From the NCBI GenBank assembly GCA_033762815.1, contig JANRLF010000007.1:225867-289866 (forward strand): a DNA stretch of 64,000 nt, in the 5' to 3' direction. This DNA is from JANRLF01 sp033762815 (GTDB taxonomy: Bacteria; Bacteroidota; Bacteroidia; Chitinophagales; CAIOSU01). The notes under the pieces are model-generated. The model did not search any database. It was given only the letters and a program-made list of their open reading frames with translations, and had not been told where the DNA came from. Numbering within the stretch: position 1 is the first letter of the stretch; every line of letters begins with the position of its first letter. Below are positions 42,299-51,331 of this stretch, one piece after another. Both the position numbers and the translations under genes were made by a program.

Positions 42299-43126
42299 TT
42301 AAGGTTTTACCACTTTTCTTACCTTGCCATCGTTGCTGATAATAAGCTCCACGTGTAATGGAGCCTTCTTGCTAGAGGTGCCTTGGGGGCTCACCCAAGG
42401 CTGCGAACGGATGGTTTCGTCGTACCTTTCGCTGGAGCTGTAATTCTTTCTAAAGGAATAGCTGTCGTAACCATTTTCGCGTTGGATGGGGTACACTTTT
42501 GATACGAAGTTCTTTGAGTGCTCGTAAGGTAGTTCCCCTATCTTCCAGCCTGTACTGGTAGTCTCGGTATAATAGTATTTACGGCCTTTATAATCTATGT
42601 AGCTACCTTGGCAGTCAGCGCAAGCTATCCCTACTGCCATGTGCCCTGGCGGTGAAATGAGTATGGTAGCATAGCCCATTTCATCCAACAAAGCGGCAAG
42701 CAGTATCGCCGAATCTTCGCAGTCACCGCCCAAATCCACCAAAGTTTCTACAGGGTACTTGGCATACTCTATCTTATCATTGGCATCCTTCACGTATTTA
42801 AGCCCTTGTACGAAAGCTACCACATAGTTTACCCTTTGCCATTCGCTCAGCTTTAAAAAGTCGGCCTTAGCCCTTATTGCCCTTGCAAAAGCGCTTACTA
42901 CGGCATGTTCCTGGTCTTCCCTGGTAAAGTCTGCATAATTCTGTCCCCTAGCTAGGTGCCTATAATACAGATAATCGTTTTGGCTGAAGCGAAAGGTCAT
43001 TACCTGCGGCTTCTGGTTATAAGTCCATTTGTACTTTCTAATCAGTACATTTGGTTGTTGGGCCAAAGCATTATAGCTGGATAAAGACAGAAAAAGTACG
43101 ATTGTGAAGTACTTCCAAACCCGCAT
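42299..43126 (-). CDS. Exported transglutaminase-like protein
   Basis: About 275 residues from the ATG at 43126 (a TTG two codons earlier is possible). The signal peptide ends NALAQ. The transglutaminase-like core has Cys in LVDLGGDCEDSAILLAALL, His in ISPPGHMAVGI and the third residue probably in the YYTETTSTGWKIGEL strand. Members are periplasmic cysteine peptidases or inactive scaffolds. A CxxC pair (CADC) follows the histidine. The C-terminal basic segment LIISNDGKVRKVVKP is not recognised. Function inferred from the fold only. Confidence 0.78.
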   Translation of the reverse strand: MRVWKYFTIVLFLSLSSYNALAQQPNVLIRKYKWTYNQKPQVMTFRFSQNDYLYYRHLARGQNYADFTREDQEHAVVSAFARAIRAKADFLKLSEWQRVNYVVAFVQGLKYVKDANDKIEYAKYPVETLVDLGGDCEDSAILLAALLDEMGYATILISPPGHMAVGIACADCQGSYIDYKGRKYYYTETTSTGWKIGELPYEHSKNFVSKVYPIQRENGYDSYSFRKNYSSSERYDETIRSQPWVSPQGTSSKKAPLHVELIISNDGKVRKVVKP

Positions 43127-43230
43127 GATCAAGTTGGTTATTGCTATTAAATCAATAAGTCAATGTCTATACGATAGCGAAAGTTCCGATAAGTTTATTG
43201 TGTAGTCAAATGTTAAAAATGGTCAATTAA

Positions 43231-43257
43231 AAAGGCCGGGTGGTATGCCCGGCCTTT
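43231..43257 (-). terminator. Terminator of the Ig-repeat T9SS gene
   Basis: AAAGGCCGGG (43231-43240) and CCCGGCCTTT (43248-43257) form a perfect 10-bp stem with a 7-base loop. On the minus strand it runs into TTTAATTG. It begins 21 bases after the stop at 43279. Confidence 0.85.
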
Positions 43258-43278
43258 AAAAGAAAGATTTTCAGCAGG

Positions 43279-46200
43279 TTACTCTATAATCAGTTTTTGG
43301 CTTAATGAACGGCTGTTGGTCTTGATTTTTAAAACATAAACCCCCGATGCTACTTCATTAACATTGATAGTGGCTATTTGGCCATTTCCTAGTTCAACTT
43401 GTCCGTTGTAGATAATCGCACCCACTGCATTATAAAGGGTTACTTCCATGTTCTCCGCAATGCCTTGCTTACTAATATGGATAACACCTTGCGATGGGTT
43501 AGGATACACGCTTAAACCGCTGGCCAAATTGATTTCATCCAATCCAACATAAGTGGCGAATATCTCCTCAGATATGGAGGAACAGCCATTTCCGTCAGTT
43601 ACGATTACTGAGTAATTGCCTGATTCGGTAATCACCAGACTTTGTGAAGTGGCCCCAGATATGGTATCGCCATTTAGGAACCACTGGTATTCGCTTGCGG
43701 TATCCCAACTTGAAACCAAGGTGTCACCTAACTGGATAAAGGTGGTAGTATCTGGTTTTGGCAAAATCACATAATTAACGGTATCGCTACCTTTACAGCC
43801 ATTGGTGTCAGTAACTGTTACAATGTACTGCCCACTGCTGCTAGGCAGAATAATGGGCGAAGTGGATCCGCCAGGCTGCCACAGATAAGCAACATAGCCA
43901 GAGCCATCATTGGCGTTCAATGAATCCAATTCATCCCAACAGCGGTTACCATCGCTACCAGCTTTGGGGCGTGGAAGTGGATTGGTACCAACGGTAATTG
44001 ATGAAGTAGCTGTACAACTGCCCACCGTAACCGTTACAGCATACGTTCCGGCATCGCTGGCAGCGGCATTGGCAATGAAGGTAGAGGCACCTAAAGCTAT
44101 AAATCCATTAGGGCCGCTCCATACGTAAGAGGCACCGCTGGAGGTATTAACGTTCAAGCGCAAAGTATCGCCAATACATACAGGGCTATTGGAACTGGTG
44201 TTTGCAATAGGAGGGGTATTAACTGTTACTTGTATTGAAGCAGTTACGGAACCACAACCAGCAACAGTAGCGGTTACGGTATAAGTGCCTCCATCAGCAA
44301 GGCTTACACTAGGCCTTGAAGGGTTCTGGCTATTGGAAGAAAAGCTTCCAGGGCCGCTCCAAGCATAGGTAGCACCAGGAACAGTAGTGGAAGTAAGGCT
44401 TAATAAATCACCTGGGCACAATGGGCTATTGCTGCTCAAGGTAGGTGCAGATGGGCTGGCAGTAATGGATACAATGGTGGTGTCAGTAGAAGTACCGCAG
44501 GAACCTGTAGAAACAACTACGGTATAAGTGCCGGCATTAGAAACCGAAACCGAAGGTATAACAGGGTTTTGTTGGCTCGAAGTAAAGTTGTTAGGCCCAG
44601 TCCAACTATAAGTGGCACCATTGATGGTAGTGGCAGACAATGTTAAAGGCTGGCCTGAACAAGCAGGACCATTATTACTGGCAGTTACAGCAGGTGCTCC
44701 AGCAGTAATGGATACAGTCACTGTATCGCTGGCACTTCCGCAACCATTGGTAAGGGTTACAATATAATCACCGGCATCAGCAACCGTTACGGCATTTCTT
44801 GTTGGGTTTTGCTGGCTTGAAGTAAAGTTGTTAGGACCTGTCCAATCATAAGTAGCCCCCGGGGAACTACCGATTGACAAGTTAAGATTCTGCCCTACGC
44901 ACAGAGGGCTGTTGCTGGTAGCGGCCAAACCGGTTGGTACATTGTTTACCACCACTGTAGTAGTATCGGAAGTGGAGCCGCAGCTTGCAGTGGTAACGGT
45001 ATAGATATAATCGCCCCCGGAGTTGGCTTGCGCACCAAAAGAAGGATTTTGCAAAGATGAATTGAAGCCATTAGGCCCTGTCCAACTTATGATTCCAGAA
45101 GCCACGGAGCTTCCAGATAGGATAATAATATCTCCTACACAATAAGGGCCATTGTTGCTTGCCGTTACCGCTCCAGGACCAGGATTTACCGTTACGCTTA
45201 CTGAACCGCTTACTGGGCTACAACCTGTTACGGTTACTGTTACATTATATTGGCCCGCATCGGCTTGGGTAATGGCCCCCCTTGAGGGGTTCTGTAAAGA
45301 TGAACTGAAACCGTTAGGCCCGTTCCAGTTATATGTTCCTCCTGCAATAGTAGAAGCAGTAAGGTTCAATGTTTGTCCTTCGCAAACAGGGGAGTTCGAC
45401 GAAACCGTAGGCGCAGCAGGCTGGGGATTGATTACTACCGTGGTAGTGCTAGTTGCTGTACAACCTCCTACAGTAGCAGTTACCGTATAGTTACCTGCGG
45501 CTGCCAAGCTTACTGAGGCAATACTTGGATTTTGCTGGCTTGAAGTAAAGCCGTTGGGTCCTGACCAGCTATAAGTGGCACTGGCTACGGTTGCTGCATT
45601 CAACTGTAAAGTTTGCCCCTCGCAAACAGGGGTGTTTGAGCTAGCTGTTGGTGTGCCAACCGGTGCAGGTTGTGTTAAAGTAACGGTTGCTGTATCGCGG
45701 CAAGAGCCTTCTACAGCTATCACGGTGTAAGAACCTGCGCCTAGGTTGCTCCAGCTTCCAGTGGTATTACTGCTACCGCCGTTCAAAGTATAGGTCACCG
45801 TGCCAGTAGCACCAGTTACTGAACTAGTAATACTGCCATTGGTGCTTCCGTTACAAGTTGGGTTGGTACCGCTAGATGTTAGGCTCAACGAACAAGCTGT
45901 GGTAGTGCCAACTACTTTTATCTCATCTACTGCGAAGGCTGGGTCGGCGGCTGTTGCACCGCCCCCACCTAGTTGTGCCCACATAAAGGCAAAACGCAAA
46001 TCTGCGACATTGTCCCATGCAGGATTGGTAACAGTAGACAGGGTCCAAGAACTTATGCTGCCATAATTAGCTCCTTGCTGAATCCATGAGTTACCGCCAT
46101 CAATACTATAATATAAACGGCCACGGTAGTTATTGTTTCCTCCATTACACAGATAATAGAATGTAAGGGTTACATTGGTAGCACCTAAAGTACTGATACC

Positions 46201-46563
46201 CGTATTCAGCTTTGTAAACACATTACCCGTTGCAGGTGCCAAAAAGCTAGCATTACCTGCCAAATCATTTTGAATGTGCATATACACGCTTTGCGGAAAA
46301 CCAGTTACAGCCGCGGGTTGATTAGGAGTAGTACCTCCGAAAAACCCACCATTATAAGTATTATTGATGTCCCAATAGTTGTTGTTAGCAGGGTCACTTC
46401 CCAAGTCGGAGGTATTCAATGTCCAAGTAGTACTACTGCCTGAGTTGAAATTCTCAGAATAAAGGGTTGTTTGTGCAAAAGATAGGTTGCCTATAATCGA
46501 TAGACCTACCAAGCATGCCATTTTCACATACCATGGCTTCACTTGCTTGTAAAAACGATTCAT
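43279..46563 (-). CDS. Large Ig-repeat surface protein with T9SS sorting domain
   Basis: 1094 residues. The signal peptide ends LSFAQ. An N-terminal lectin/jellyroll-like domain (about 30-225, SENFNSGSSTTWTLN ... AFAVDEIKVVG) is followed by a SprB-like repeat (NPTCNGSTNGSITSSVTGATG). Then come seven clear Ig-like repeats of about 80 residues, each opening SSNSPVCxGQ-L and carrying Y-x-W-x-GPNxFxSSxQNP and DAGxYxVTV, and two degenerate repeats. The C-terminal T9SS domain is SVYPNPSQGVIHISK ... LSQKLIIE. The paired cysteines in each repeat suggest one disulfide per domain. Such proteins are adhesins or gliding-related surface fibres. Single gene with its own terminator. Confidence 0.87.
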   Translation of the reverse strand: MNRFYKQVKPWYVKMACLVGLSIIGNLSFAQTTLYSENFNSGSSTTWTLNTSDLGSDPANNNYWDINNTYNGGFFGGTTPNQPAAVTGFPQSVYMHIQNDLAGNASFLAPATGNVFTKLNTGISTLGATNVTLTFYYLCNGGNNNYRGRLYYSIDGGNSWIQQGANYGSISSWTLSTVTNPAWDNVADLRFAFMWAQLGGGGATAADPAFAVDEIKVVGTTTACSLSLTSSGTNPTCNGSTNGSITSSVTGATGTVTYTLNGGSSNTTGSWSNLGAGSYTVIAVEGSCRDTATVTLTQPAPVGTPTASSNTPVCEGQTLQLNAATVASATYSWSGPNGFTSSQQNPSIASVSLAAAGNYTVTATVGGCTATSTTTVVINPQPAAPTVSSNSPVCEGQTLNLTASTIAGGTYNWNGPNGFSSSLQNPSRGAITQADAGQYNVTVTVTGCSPVSGSVSVTVNPGPGAVTASNNGPYCVGDIIILSGSSVASGIISWTGPNGFNSSLQNPSFGAQANSGGDYIYTVTTASCGSTSDTTTVVVNNVPTGLAATSNSPLCVGQNLNLSIGSSPGATYDWTGPNNFTSSQQNPTRNAVTVADAGDYIVTLTNGCGSASDTVTVSITAGAPAVTASNNGPACSGQPLTLSATTINGATYSWTGPNNFTSSQQNPVIPSVSVSNAGTYTVVVSTGSCGTSTDTTIVSITASPSAPTLSSNSPLCPGDLLSLTSTTVPGATYAWSGPGSFSSNSQNPSRPSVSLADGGTYTVTATVAGCGSVTASIQVTVNTPPIANTSSNSPVCIGDTLRLNVNTSSGASYVWSGPNGFIALGASTFIANAAASDAGTYAVTVTVGSCTATSSITVGTNPLPRPKAGSDGNRCWDELDSLNANDGSGYVAYLWQPGGSTSPIILPSSSGQYIVTVTDTNGCKGSDTVNYVILPKPDTTTFIQLGDTLVSSWDTASEYQWFLNGDTISGATSQSLVITESGNYSVIVTDGNGCSSISEEIFATYVGLDEINLASGLSVYPNPSQGVIHISKQGIAENMEVTLYNAVGAIIYNGQVELGNGQIATINVNEVASGVYVLKIKTNSRSLSQKLIIE

Positions 46564-46828
46564 ATAGAATAGGGTTTTGGTTTGGTTAAGCCTGAAAAAC
46601 CTTAAACTTGGTTTAACGGAGAATAAATATAAAAATGCTACTCGGTTATTTGTGGCTAAAAAAACAAACTAATTATAAACGGAAAACCAACTTCGCCAAA
46701 AAACATTAGATGATTAGAGCATTCTTGCCAAAGCAACTTACAATCGGATGACATTATTTCTGAATGGGAGATATCAGACGCTTTGCATAAACAAAAGTCA
46801 ATGCAACAAATGGAAATAGTAATATCCT
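46564..46828. other. Intergenic region between the Ig-repeat gene and the large receptor
   Basis: 265 bases. The only structure I see is a TTAAAC-TTG-GTTTAA palindrome (46602-46616), 39 bases upstream of the minus-strand Ig-repeat gene, which may be an operator or promoter-associated site. No gene and no clear terminator for the receptor. Confidence 0.4.
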
Positions 46829-49711
46829 TTAATAACCGCCGCCAGGGGGAGGGGAACCAGGGGGCGGTCCGCCTCCAGCAGGCATTCCTGAAGGGCCCTG
46901 CGGCACCGTAGGTATCTCCATATCCTTATCATTCTTCCCGCCTTTAAATTTGCGGATGTTGTAAGTAAAAGTCAGCATTACATAACGCTGTAATACATCG
47001 GTGCGCACATCTTCGGTATATATTTCCGTAATGTTCCTAGTAATGCTGTTGTTCTGCTTTAAGATATCGTAAGCCGATACTTTGATTTCTCCCTGCTTAT
47101 TTTTGAATAGCTTGGTACCAACGGCGGCATTCCATAGCAGGAAGTTTTGGTCGAAGCCGCCACTCAAGCCTGCGTAGAACTGATGGCTTAAGTCGGTGTT
47201 GATGAACAAATCTTTCCAAAATATCCAATTGATTCTTAGCCTACTATTCTGATTGAAATAGCTATTGTCGCTTTGGGGCTGTAAGGTGTTTTTTACGAAA
47301 GTATAGCTGGAATTGGACGAAACGGTAAAGTCAATTTTCTCGCTGATATTGCTGCTCACAACAAGACCCAAGCTAAAAGTAGTGCTGTTGGCAATATTGA
47401 TTTCATTGTTAATTTTTCCAGGTGTATGGCTGTAGGCCACCCCAGCATTGAGATTGAAGTTCGACTTCATGAATTTTAGTGGAAGGCCATAGGTCAGGAA
47501 TGAACGCAAGTTGAAATAACCGTCCAAATTTTCATAGGTTGTCAATTGCGAGCCCGTTTGCAATACAATACCCTCAGCCAGTGTTGTATCCTCGGTAGCG
47601 ATAATCGTGTTCTTGCCAATGTAATTTTGGGTATATCCCCCTGCTATCATGAAAAAGAGGGAAGTAGATTTTTCTGTATTCGATGCCGAGTACCTGCTGA
47701 ACAGCCGATGCTGTATTTCCTGCGCCAATCCTGGATTTCCACGGGTCAGCTTTAGGGGGTTGGAATTGTCTATCACGTCCTGCAACTGCTCGATATTGGG
47801 CTGGTTGGTGCTGGTGCGGTAATTGAGTCGGATACTCTTTTTATCGGTAAACTTATACATCAGCATGGCATTGGGCAGTACGTTCTGAAAGCTACGGCTA
47901 ATTTTGGCTTGATAGGGAAAACTTTGGTCGCCATCCAGTTGCGACCATTGGTAGTTAGCTCCTAAGTTAAATTGCAGCTTATCGTTGTTGAACCGATAAG
48001 AAATACCACCATATTGAGTTTGGTAACGGCTATCGAATATCACCGTTAGGGTTGTGTCCAAAGCCGTATATTCTTGGGTAGCAGTTGAGAAATCATAGGT
48101 TTCTTTTTCTGAAGCTACTTTATTATAAGTATTGCCATAATTGAACTGTACCAATCCATTCTTTCCTGCGCCCTCGGTATAGGTGATATTCGAACCAATA
48201 GACCAACCATTTTTATCTAATTGGGCGTTTTGGTCCAAAGTATCGGCGTAGATGCTGTCCGCAAAGTAGTTGGTTTCCGAATAAAGGAAGCTTTCGCCAT
48301 TATTCTGCGTGTACCCATTGGTGAGCGTAAAGGATAAACTCCTCCCCTTTTTCTTAAACCGGTGTTGATAGGTCGCTTCATTGTTAAAGTTCATCCCTAG
48401 CAAATCCGATTCGAAGTTATTGACAATATTATTCAGCAAAGCCTCTCCGGTAGTGGTTTGCCCCGTCAAATTGCTAAAGCCGTTGTTTTGCTGTAATGAA
48501 AAACGCGGGCGAACTATCAAGGTATTCATACTATCTATCTTATACTCCATCCGCACATTGAATCGGTGGTTGATATTGCGGCTGCTATTCAGAGACTGCT
48601 CTTCATAAACCTGTGCGCTATCGCCGCCTAATACATAGTCTCTAAGTGTTTCGCTGTTGGCATCATTGTCGCTCAGGTTGAAAAAATAGCTAGCGGTCAA
48701 ATCCACTTTTTTGTGCTTTCCCCACTTATCGGTATAGTTAAATCCGAAGGCATGAGTAGTGGATATGCCATTGCGGGTGTTCACCAAAAAATCGCTGTTG
48801 CCACCACCCCAGCCACCGCCACCTCCGCCGAAACCACCCCTTCTACCACTAGAACCCAATACACCCACCAAGTCTTCTGCCGAGAAGTTCTGCTCGTTCA
48901 CATTGTTCGATTGCGCCAGCAAGGTAATGCGCCTATCTCCCTTAAAAATATTGATATTGGCTCCGGCTCGGAAAACGTGGTCATTACCATAACCATAACC
49001 ACCGAATACCTTTCCGAAATACCCTTCCTTCGCTTTGGATTTGGTGATGATATTGATGGTTTTACTGGTGTTTCCGTCATTGAATCCCGTCAGTCTCGAT
49101 TGCTCGCTCTGCTGGTCGAAAACCTGTATTTTGTCAATCACCTCTGCGGGCATGTTTTTTAAAACCGCGTTGGGGTCGTCTCCAAAAAACGGCTTGCCAT
49201 CTACCAATACCTGCTTTACATCATCCCCCTGTGCCTGTACTTTGCCATTCTGTACCTGTATGCCCGGCATTTTGGTCACTAGATCCTCGGCATTGGCATC
49301 AGGGTTGGTTTTAAAGGCTCCTGCATTAAATTGGGTGGTATCCCCCTTTTGGGTAGATTGCGAAACCTGTTCTACCACCTCTACGGTGCCTAGGTTGATG
49401 GCATCGGAACGCAACAAGATTGTTCCCAACTCCAACCCTTGCCCATCTGCAAGCTGTATGTTCCTTAAAGTATCCGTAAAGCCAATAAATGACACCCGCA
49501 ACACATAGCTACTAGCGGCAACATTTAAAAAGGCAAATCGTCCCTCCGCATCAGTTGCTGTGCCCAAAGTCACTGAATCGGGCAAGTGCAACAAGCTAAT
49601 ACTAGCACCGGGCAATGGGCTTTTATCCTTGCTGTCAACTATGGTTCCACTGATACTTTGGGCTTGTAAAGCTGTAGATAACAACAAAAAAACTACAATC
49701 AGGTATCTCAA
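46829..49711 (-). CDS. Large outer-membrane beta-barrel / TonB-dependent receptor
   Basis: About 960 residues. The start I prefer is TTG at 49711 (MRYLIVVFLLLSTALQAQ as signal peptide), because the earlier in-frame TTG at 49732 lies inside the -7 element TAACTTTG. A CarboxypepD_reg domain (ISGTIVDSKDKSPLPGASISL, DAEGRFAF, SFIGF) precedes a plug with TKMPGIQVQNGKVQ, VLVDGKPFFGDDPNAVLKNMPA and TINIITKSKAKEGYFG, then an outer-membrane barrel of the OMP_b-brl_3 type. A Gly-rich loop (RRGGFGGGGGGWGGG) and a Pro/Gly-rich C-terminal tail (GGPPPGSPPPGGGY) are odd; the tail extends beyond the barrel. The substrate is unknown. Confidence 0.85.
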   Translation of the reverse strand: MRYLIVVFLLLSTALQAQSISGTIVDSKDKSPLPGASISLLHLPDSVTLGTATDAEGRFAFLNVAASSYVLRVSFIGFTDTLRNIQLADGQGLELGTILLRSDAINLGTVEVVEQVSQSTQKGDTTQFNAGAFKTNPDANAEDLVTKMPGIQVQNGKVQAQGDDVKQVLVDGKPFFGDDPNAVLKNMPAEVIDKIQVFDQQSEQSRLTGFNDGNTSKTINIITKSKAKEGYFGKVFGGYGYGNDHVFRAGANINIFKGDRRITLLAQSNNVNEQNFSAEDLVGVLGSSGRRGGFGGGGGGWGGGNSDFLVNTRNGISTTHAFGFNYTDKWGKHKKVDLTASYFFNLSDNDANSETLRDYVLGGDSAQVYEEQSLNSSRNINHRFNVRMEYKIDSMNTLIVRPRFSLQQNNGFSNLTGQTTTGEALLNNIVNNFESDLLGMNFNNEATYQHRFKKKGRSLSFTLTNGYTQNNGESFLYSETNYFADSIYADTLDQNAQLDKNGWSIGSNITYTEGAGKNGLVQFNYGNTYNKVASEKETYDFSTATQEYTALDTTLTVIFDSRYQTQYGGISYRFNNDKLQFNLGANYQWSQLDGDQSFPYQAKISRSFQNVLPNAMLMYKFTDKKSIRLNYRTSTNQPNIEQLQDVIDNSNPLKLTRGNPGLAQEIQHRLFSRYSASNTEKSTSLFFMIAGGYTQNYIGKNTIIATEDTTLAEGIVLQTGSQLTTYENLDGYFNLRSFLTYGLPLKFMKSNFNLNAGVAYSHTPGKINNEINIANSTTFSLGLVVSSNISEKIDFTVSSNSSYTFVKNTLQPQSDNSYFNQNSRLRINWIFWKDLFINTDLSHQFYAGLSGGFDQNFLLWNAAVGTKLFKNKQGEIKVSAYDILKQNNSITRNITEIYTEDVRTDVLQRYVMLTFTYNIRKFKGGKNDKDMEIPTVPQGPSGMPAGGGPPPGSPPPGGGY

Positions 49712-49729
49712 AATCGTTCCGGCTTTACA

Positions 49730-49737
49730 CAAAGTTA
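49730..49737 (-). promoter_or_regulatory. -7 element TAACTTTG of the large receptor gene
   Basis: An exact TAnnTTTG on the minus strand, 18 bases before the TTG start at 49711. It overlaps the alternative in-frame start at 49732, which would therefore not be in the transcript. Confidence 0.55.
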
Positions 49738-49796
49738 CAGCATCACTAACGATCAGACAGCCAATTGTGATGAAAGTTTAAACGTCAATATCGTTT

Positions 49797-49812
49797 AATT
49801 TAACGTTAAATT
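49797..49812. promoter_or_regulatory. 16-bp perfect palindrome between the receptor and GDPD genes
   Basis: AATTTAACGTTAAATT is its own reverse complement. It lies 86 bases upstream of the receptor start on one side and 58 bases upstream of the GDPD ATG on the other, in the divergent region. A dimeric regulator could bind here; none is identified. Confidence 0.45.
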
Positions 49813-49870
49813 TTTGCTATTCACAATATTGGTCATTGCTGTAGAACAAAATTTTACTAGTTTTTATGTG

Positions 49871-50776
49871 ATGAAAAAGCTAAACTCATTTTCCCTATTC
49901 ATTTTGCTGGCCATTTGTGCCATCATCATAGCTTGGTCGTCGTACAGTCAAGAGAAAGGAGCAATTGACGTACAAGGCCACCGTGGCGCTAGGGGCAACT
50001 TTCCTGAAAACAGCATTCCCGGGTTTGTATTTGCCTTGGAAGCCGGTGTTACCACACTAGAAATGGATGTGGTAGTTACCAAGGACAAACAATTGGTAGT
50101 AAGCCACGAGCCATGGATGAACGCCGACATATGCGAAACTGGCGATAAGGCACAAGAGGAACTGAATATCTACCAAATGACCTATGAGCAGGTGAAAGGC
50201 TTTGATTGCGGGTCGAAAGGGAACCCTAAGTTCGAGCAGCAGGAGCCAATGAAAATGCACAAGCCCTTGCTTTCTATGGTAATTGACACAGTGGAAAAAT
50301 TGGTGAAGCAAGGGCAGCGCAGGGTAAAATACAATATCGAAACAAAAAGCCGGCCCGAAGGTGATGGCATCTACCACCCTGCTCCTGCTGAATTTGCCAA
50401 ATTGCTATATACCCTGCTAAAAGAGAAAGGGATTTTGGACCATGTGACCATCCAGTCATTTGACCCTCGCACCTTGCAGGAAATGAAGAAGACTGACCCT
50501 AAAATAGCATTGGTATTATTGGTTGAAAATGGCTTAGGGTTGGAGAAAAATGTTGACCTGCTAGGCTTTACCCCACAGGTGTACAGCCCGTATTTCAAAT
50601 TGGTAAATGCCGAATTGGTGAACGAAGCTCATGAAAGGGGCATGAAAGTAATTCCATGGACGGTGAACGACAGTAGCATGATTAAAGAACTGCTGGCTCA
50701 TGGCGTTGATGGCATTATAACCGATTATCCAGAAATGGGCGTAAGGATTGCCCGAGAATATATTAAACACCCCTAG
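49871..50776 (+). CDS. Glycerophosphodiester phosphodiesterase
   Basis: About 301 residues from the ATG at 49871, with an N-terminal hydrophobic segment (signal peptide or anchor, FSLFILLAICAIIIAW). GDPD TIM-barrel motifs: GHRGARGNFPENS (catalytic His/Arg and Glu), EMDVVVTKDKQLVVSHEP (metal ligands and second His), YNIETKS, TIQSFDPRTL and VIPWTVND. It hydrolyses glycerophosphodiesters to glycerol-3-phosphate, probably in the periplasm. It is two bases before sixA, so it heads a phosphate-related run of genes (GDPD, SixA, PPK1, PPX). Confidence 0.92.
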   Translation: MKKLNSFSLFILLAICAIIIAWSSYSQEKGAIDVQGHRGARGNFPENSIPGFVFALEAGVTTLEMDVVVTKDKQLVVSHEPWMNADICETGDKAQEELNIYQMTYEQVKGFDCGSKGNPKFEQQEPMKMHKPLLSMVIDTVEKLVKQGQRRVKYNIETKSRPEGDGIYHPAPAEFAKLLYTLLKEKGILDHVTIQSFDPRTLQEMKKTDPKIALVLLVENGLGLEKNVDLLGFTPQVYSPYFKLVNAELVNEAHERGMKVIPWTVNDSSMIKELLAHGVDGIITDYPEMGVRIAREYIKHP

Positions 50777-50778
50777 TT

Positions 50779-51273
50779 ATGAAGCTACTGTATTTGGTAA
50801 GACATGGCAAAGCCGCCTGGAGGCACCAGGAAATGAATGACCATGAGCGACCACTGAAAAAGAAGGGCAGGGAGGAAACCGCTTTCATATCACAGCATCT
50901 GGCCCAGAAAGGGGTAAGACCGGGCTTATTGGTAACCAGTCCCGCAAAAAGGGCACTGCAAACCGCCGAGATATTGGCCCAGGACTTGGAAATACACCCG
51001 GACAACTTAATGATCAATATTTCCCTTTACAACTCATCGCATGAAGAATTGTTGGCAGTCATTCTAGGGCTGCCCAATGAATACAATGAGGCCATGCTCA
51101 TCAGCCACGACCCTGAGATAGCCAATATTGCCTCATTTTTAACCAACAGCGTCTTTGAAAAAATTCCCACGGCCGGTGTGGTCTGCATCAGCTTTCCAAC
51201 CAATACTTGGCATACTATTAGCCAGAACAGCGGACACATTGAATATTCCCTGTCGCCTAAAATGTTCGTGTAA
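50779..51273 (+). CDS. sixA: SixA-type phosphohistidine phosphatase
   Basis: 164 residues of the histidine phosphatase superfamily. The RHG motif is in LYLVRHGKAAW at the N-terminus, the second His in LISHDPEI, with an Arg in SPAKRALQTAEIL. SixA removes phosphate from histidine of phosphotransfer proteins. Compact and cytoplasmic. It lies between GDPD and PPK1 and is very likely cotranscribed with GDPD. A role in polyphosphate or nucleotide signalling is suggested only by the neighbours. Confidence 0.87.
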   Translation: MKLLYLVRHGKAAWRHQEMNDHERPLKKKGREETAFISQHLAQKGVRPGLLVTSPAKRALQTAEILAQDLEIHPDNLMINISLYNSSHEELLAVILGLPNEYNEAMLISHDPEIANIASFLTNSVFEKIPTAGVVCISFPTNTWHTISQNSGHIEYSLSPKMFV

Positions 51274-51278
51274 TTTCT

Positions 51279-51286
51279 TAACTTTG
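51279..51286 (+). promoter_or_regulatory. -7 element TAACTTTG upstream of ppk1
   Basis: An exact TAnnTTTG six bases after the sixA stop and 46 bases before the ppk1 ATG, suggesting that ppk1 can be transcribed separately from the GDPD-sixA pair. No good -33 TTTG is visible. Confidence 0.45.
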
Positions 51287-51331
51287 CCGAAATTTTAAGT
51301 TTACAATTGCTTAACATAGCGATAGCTTGGT

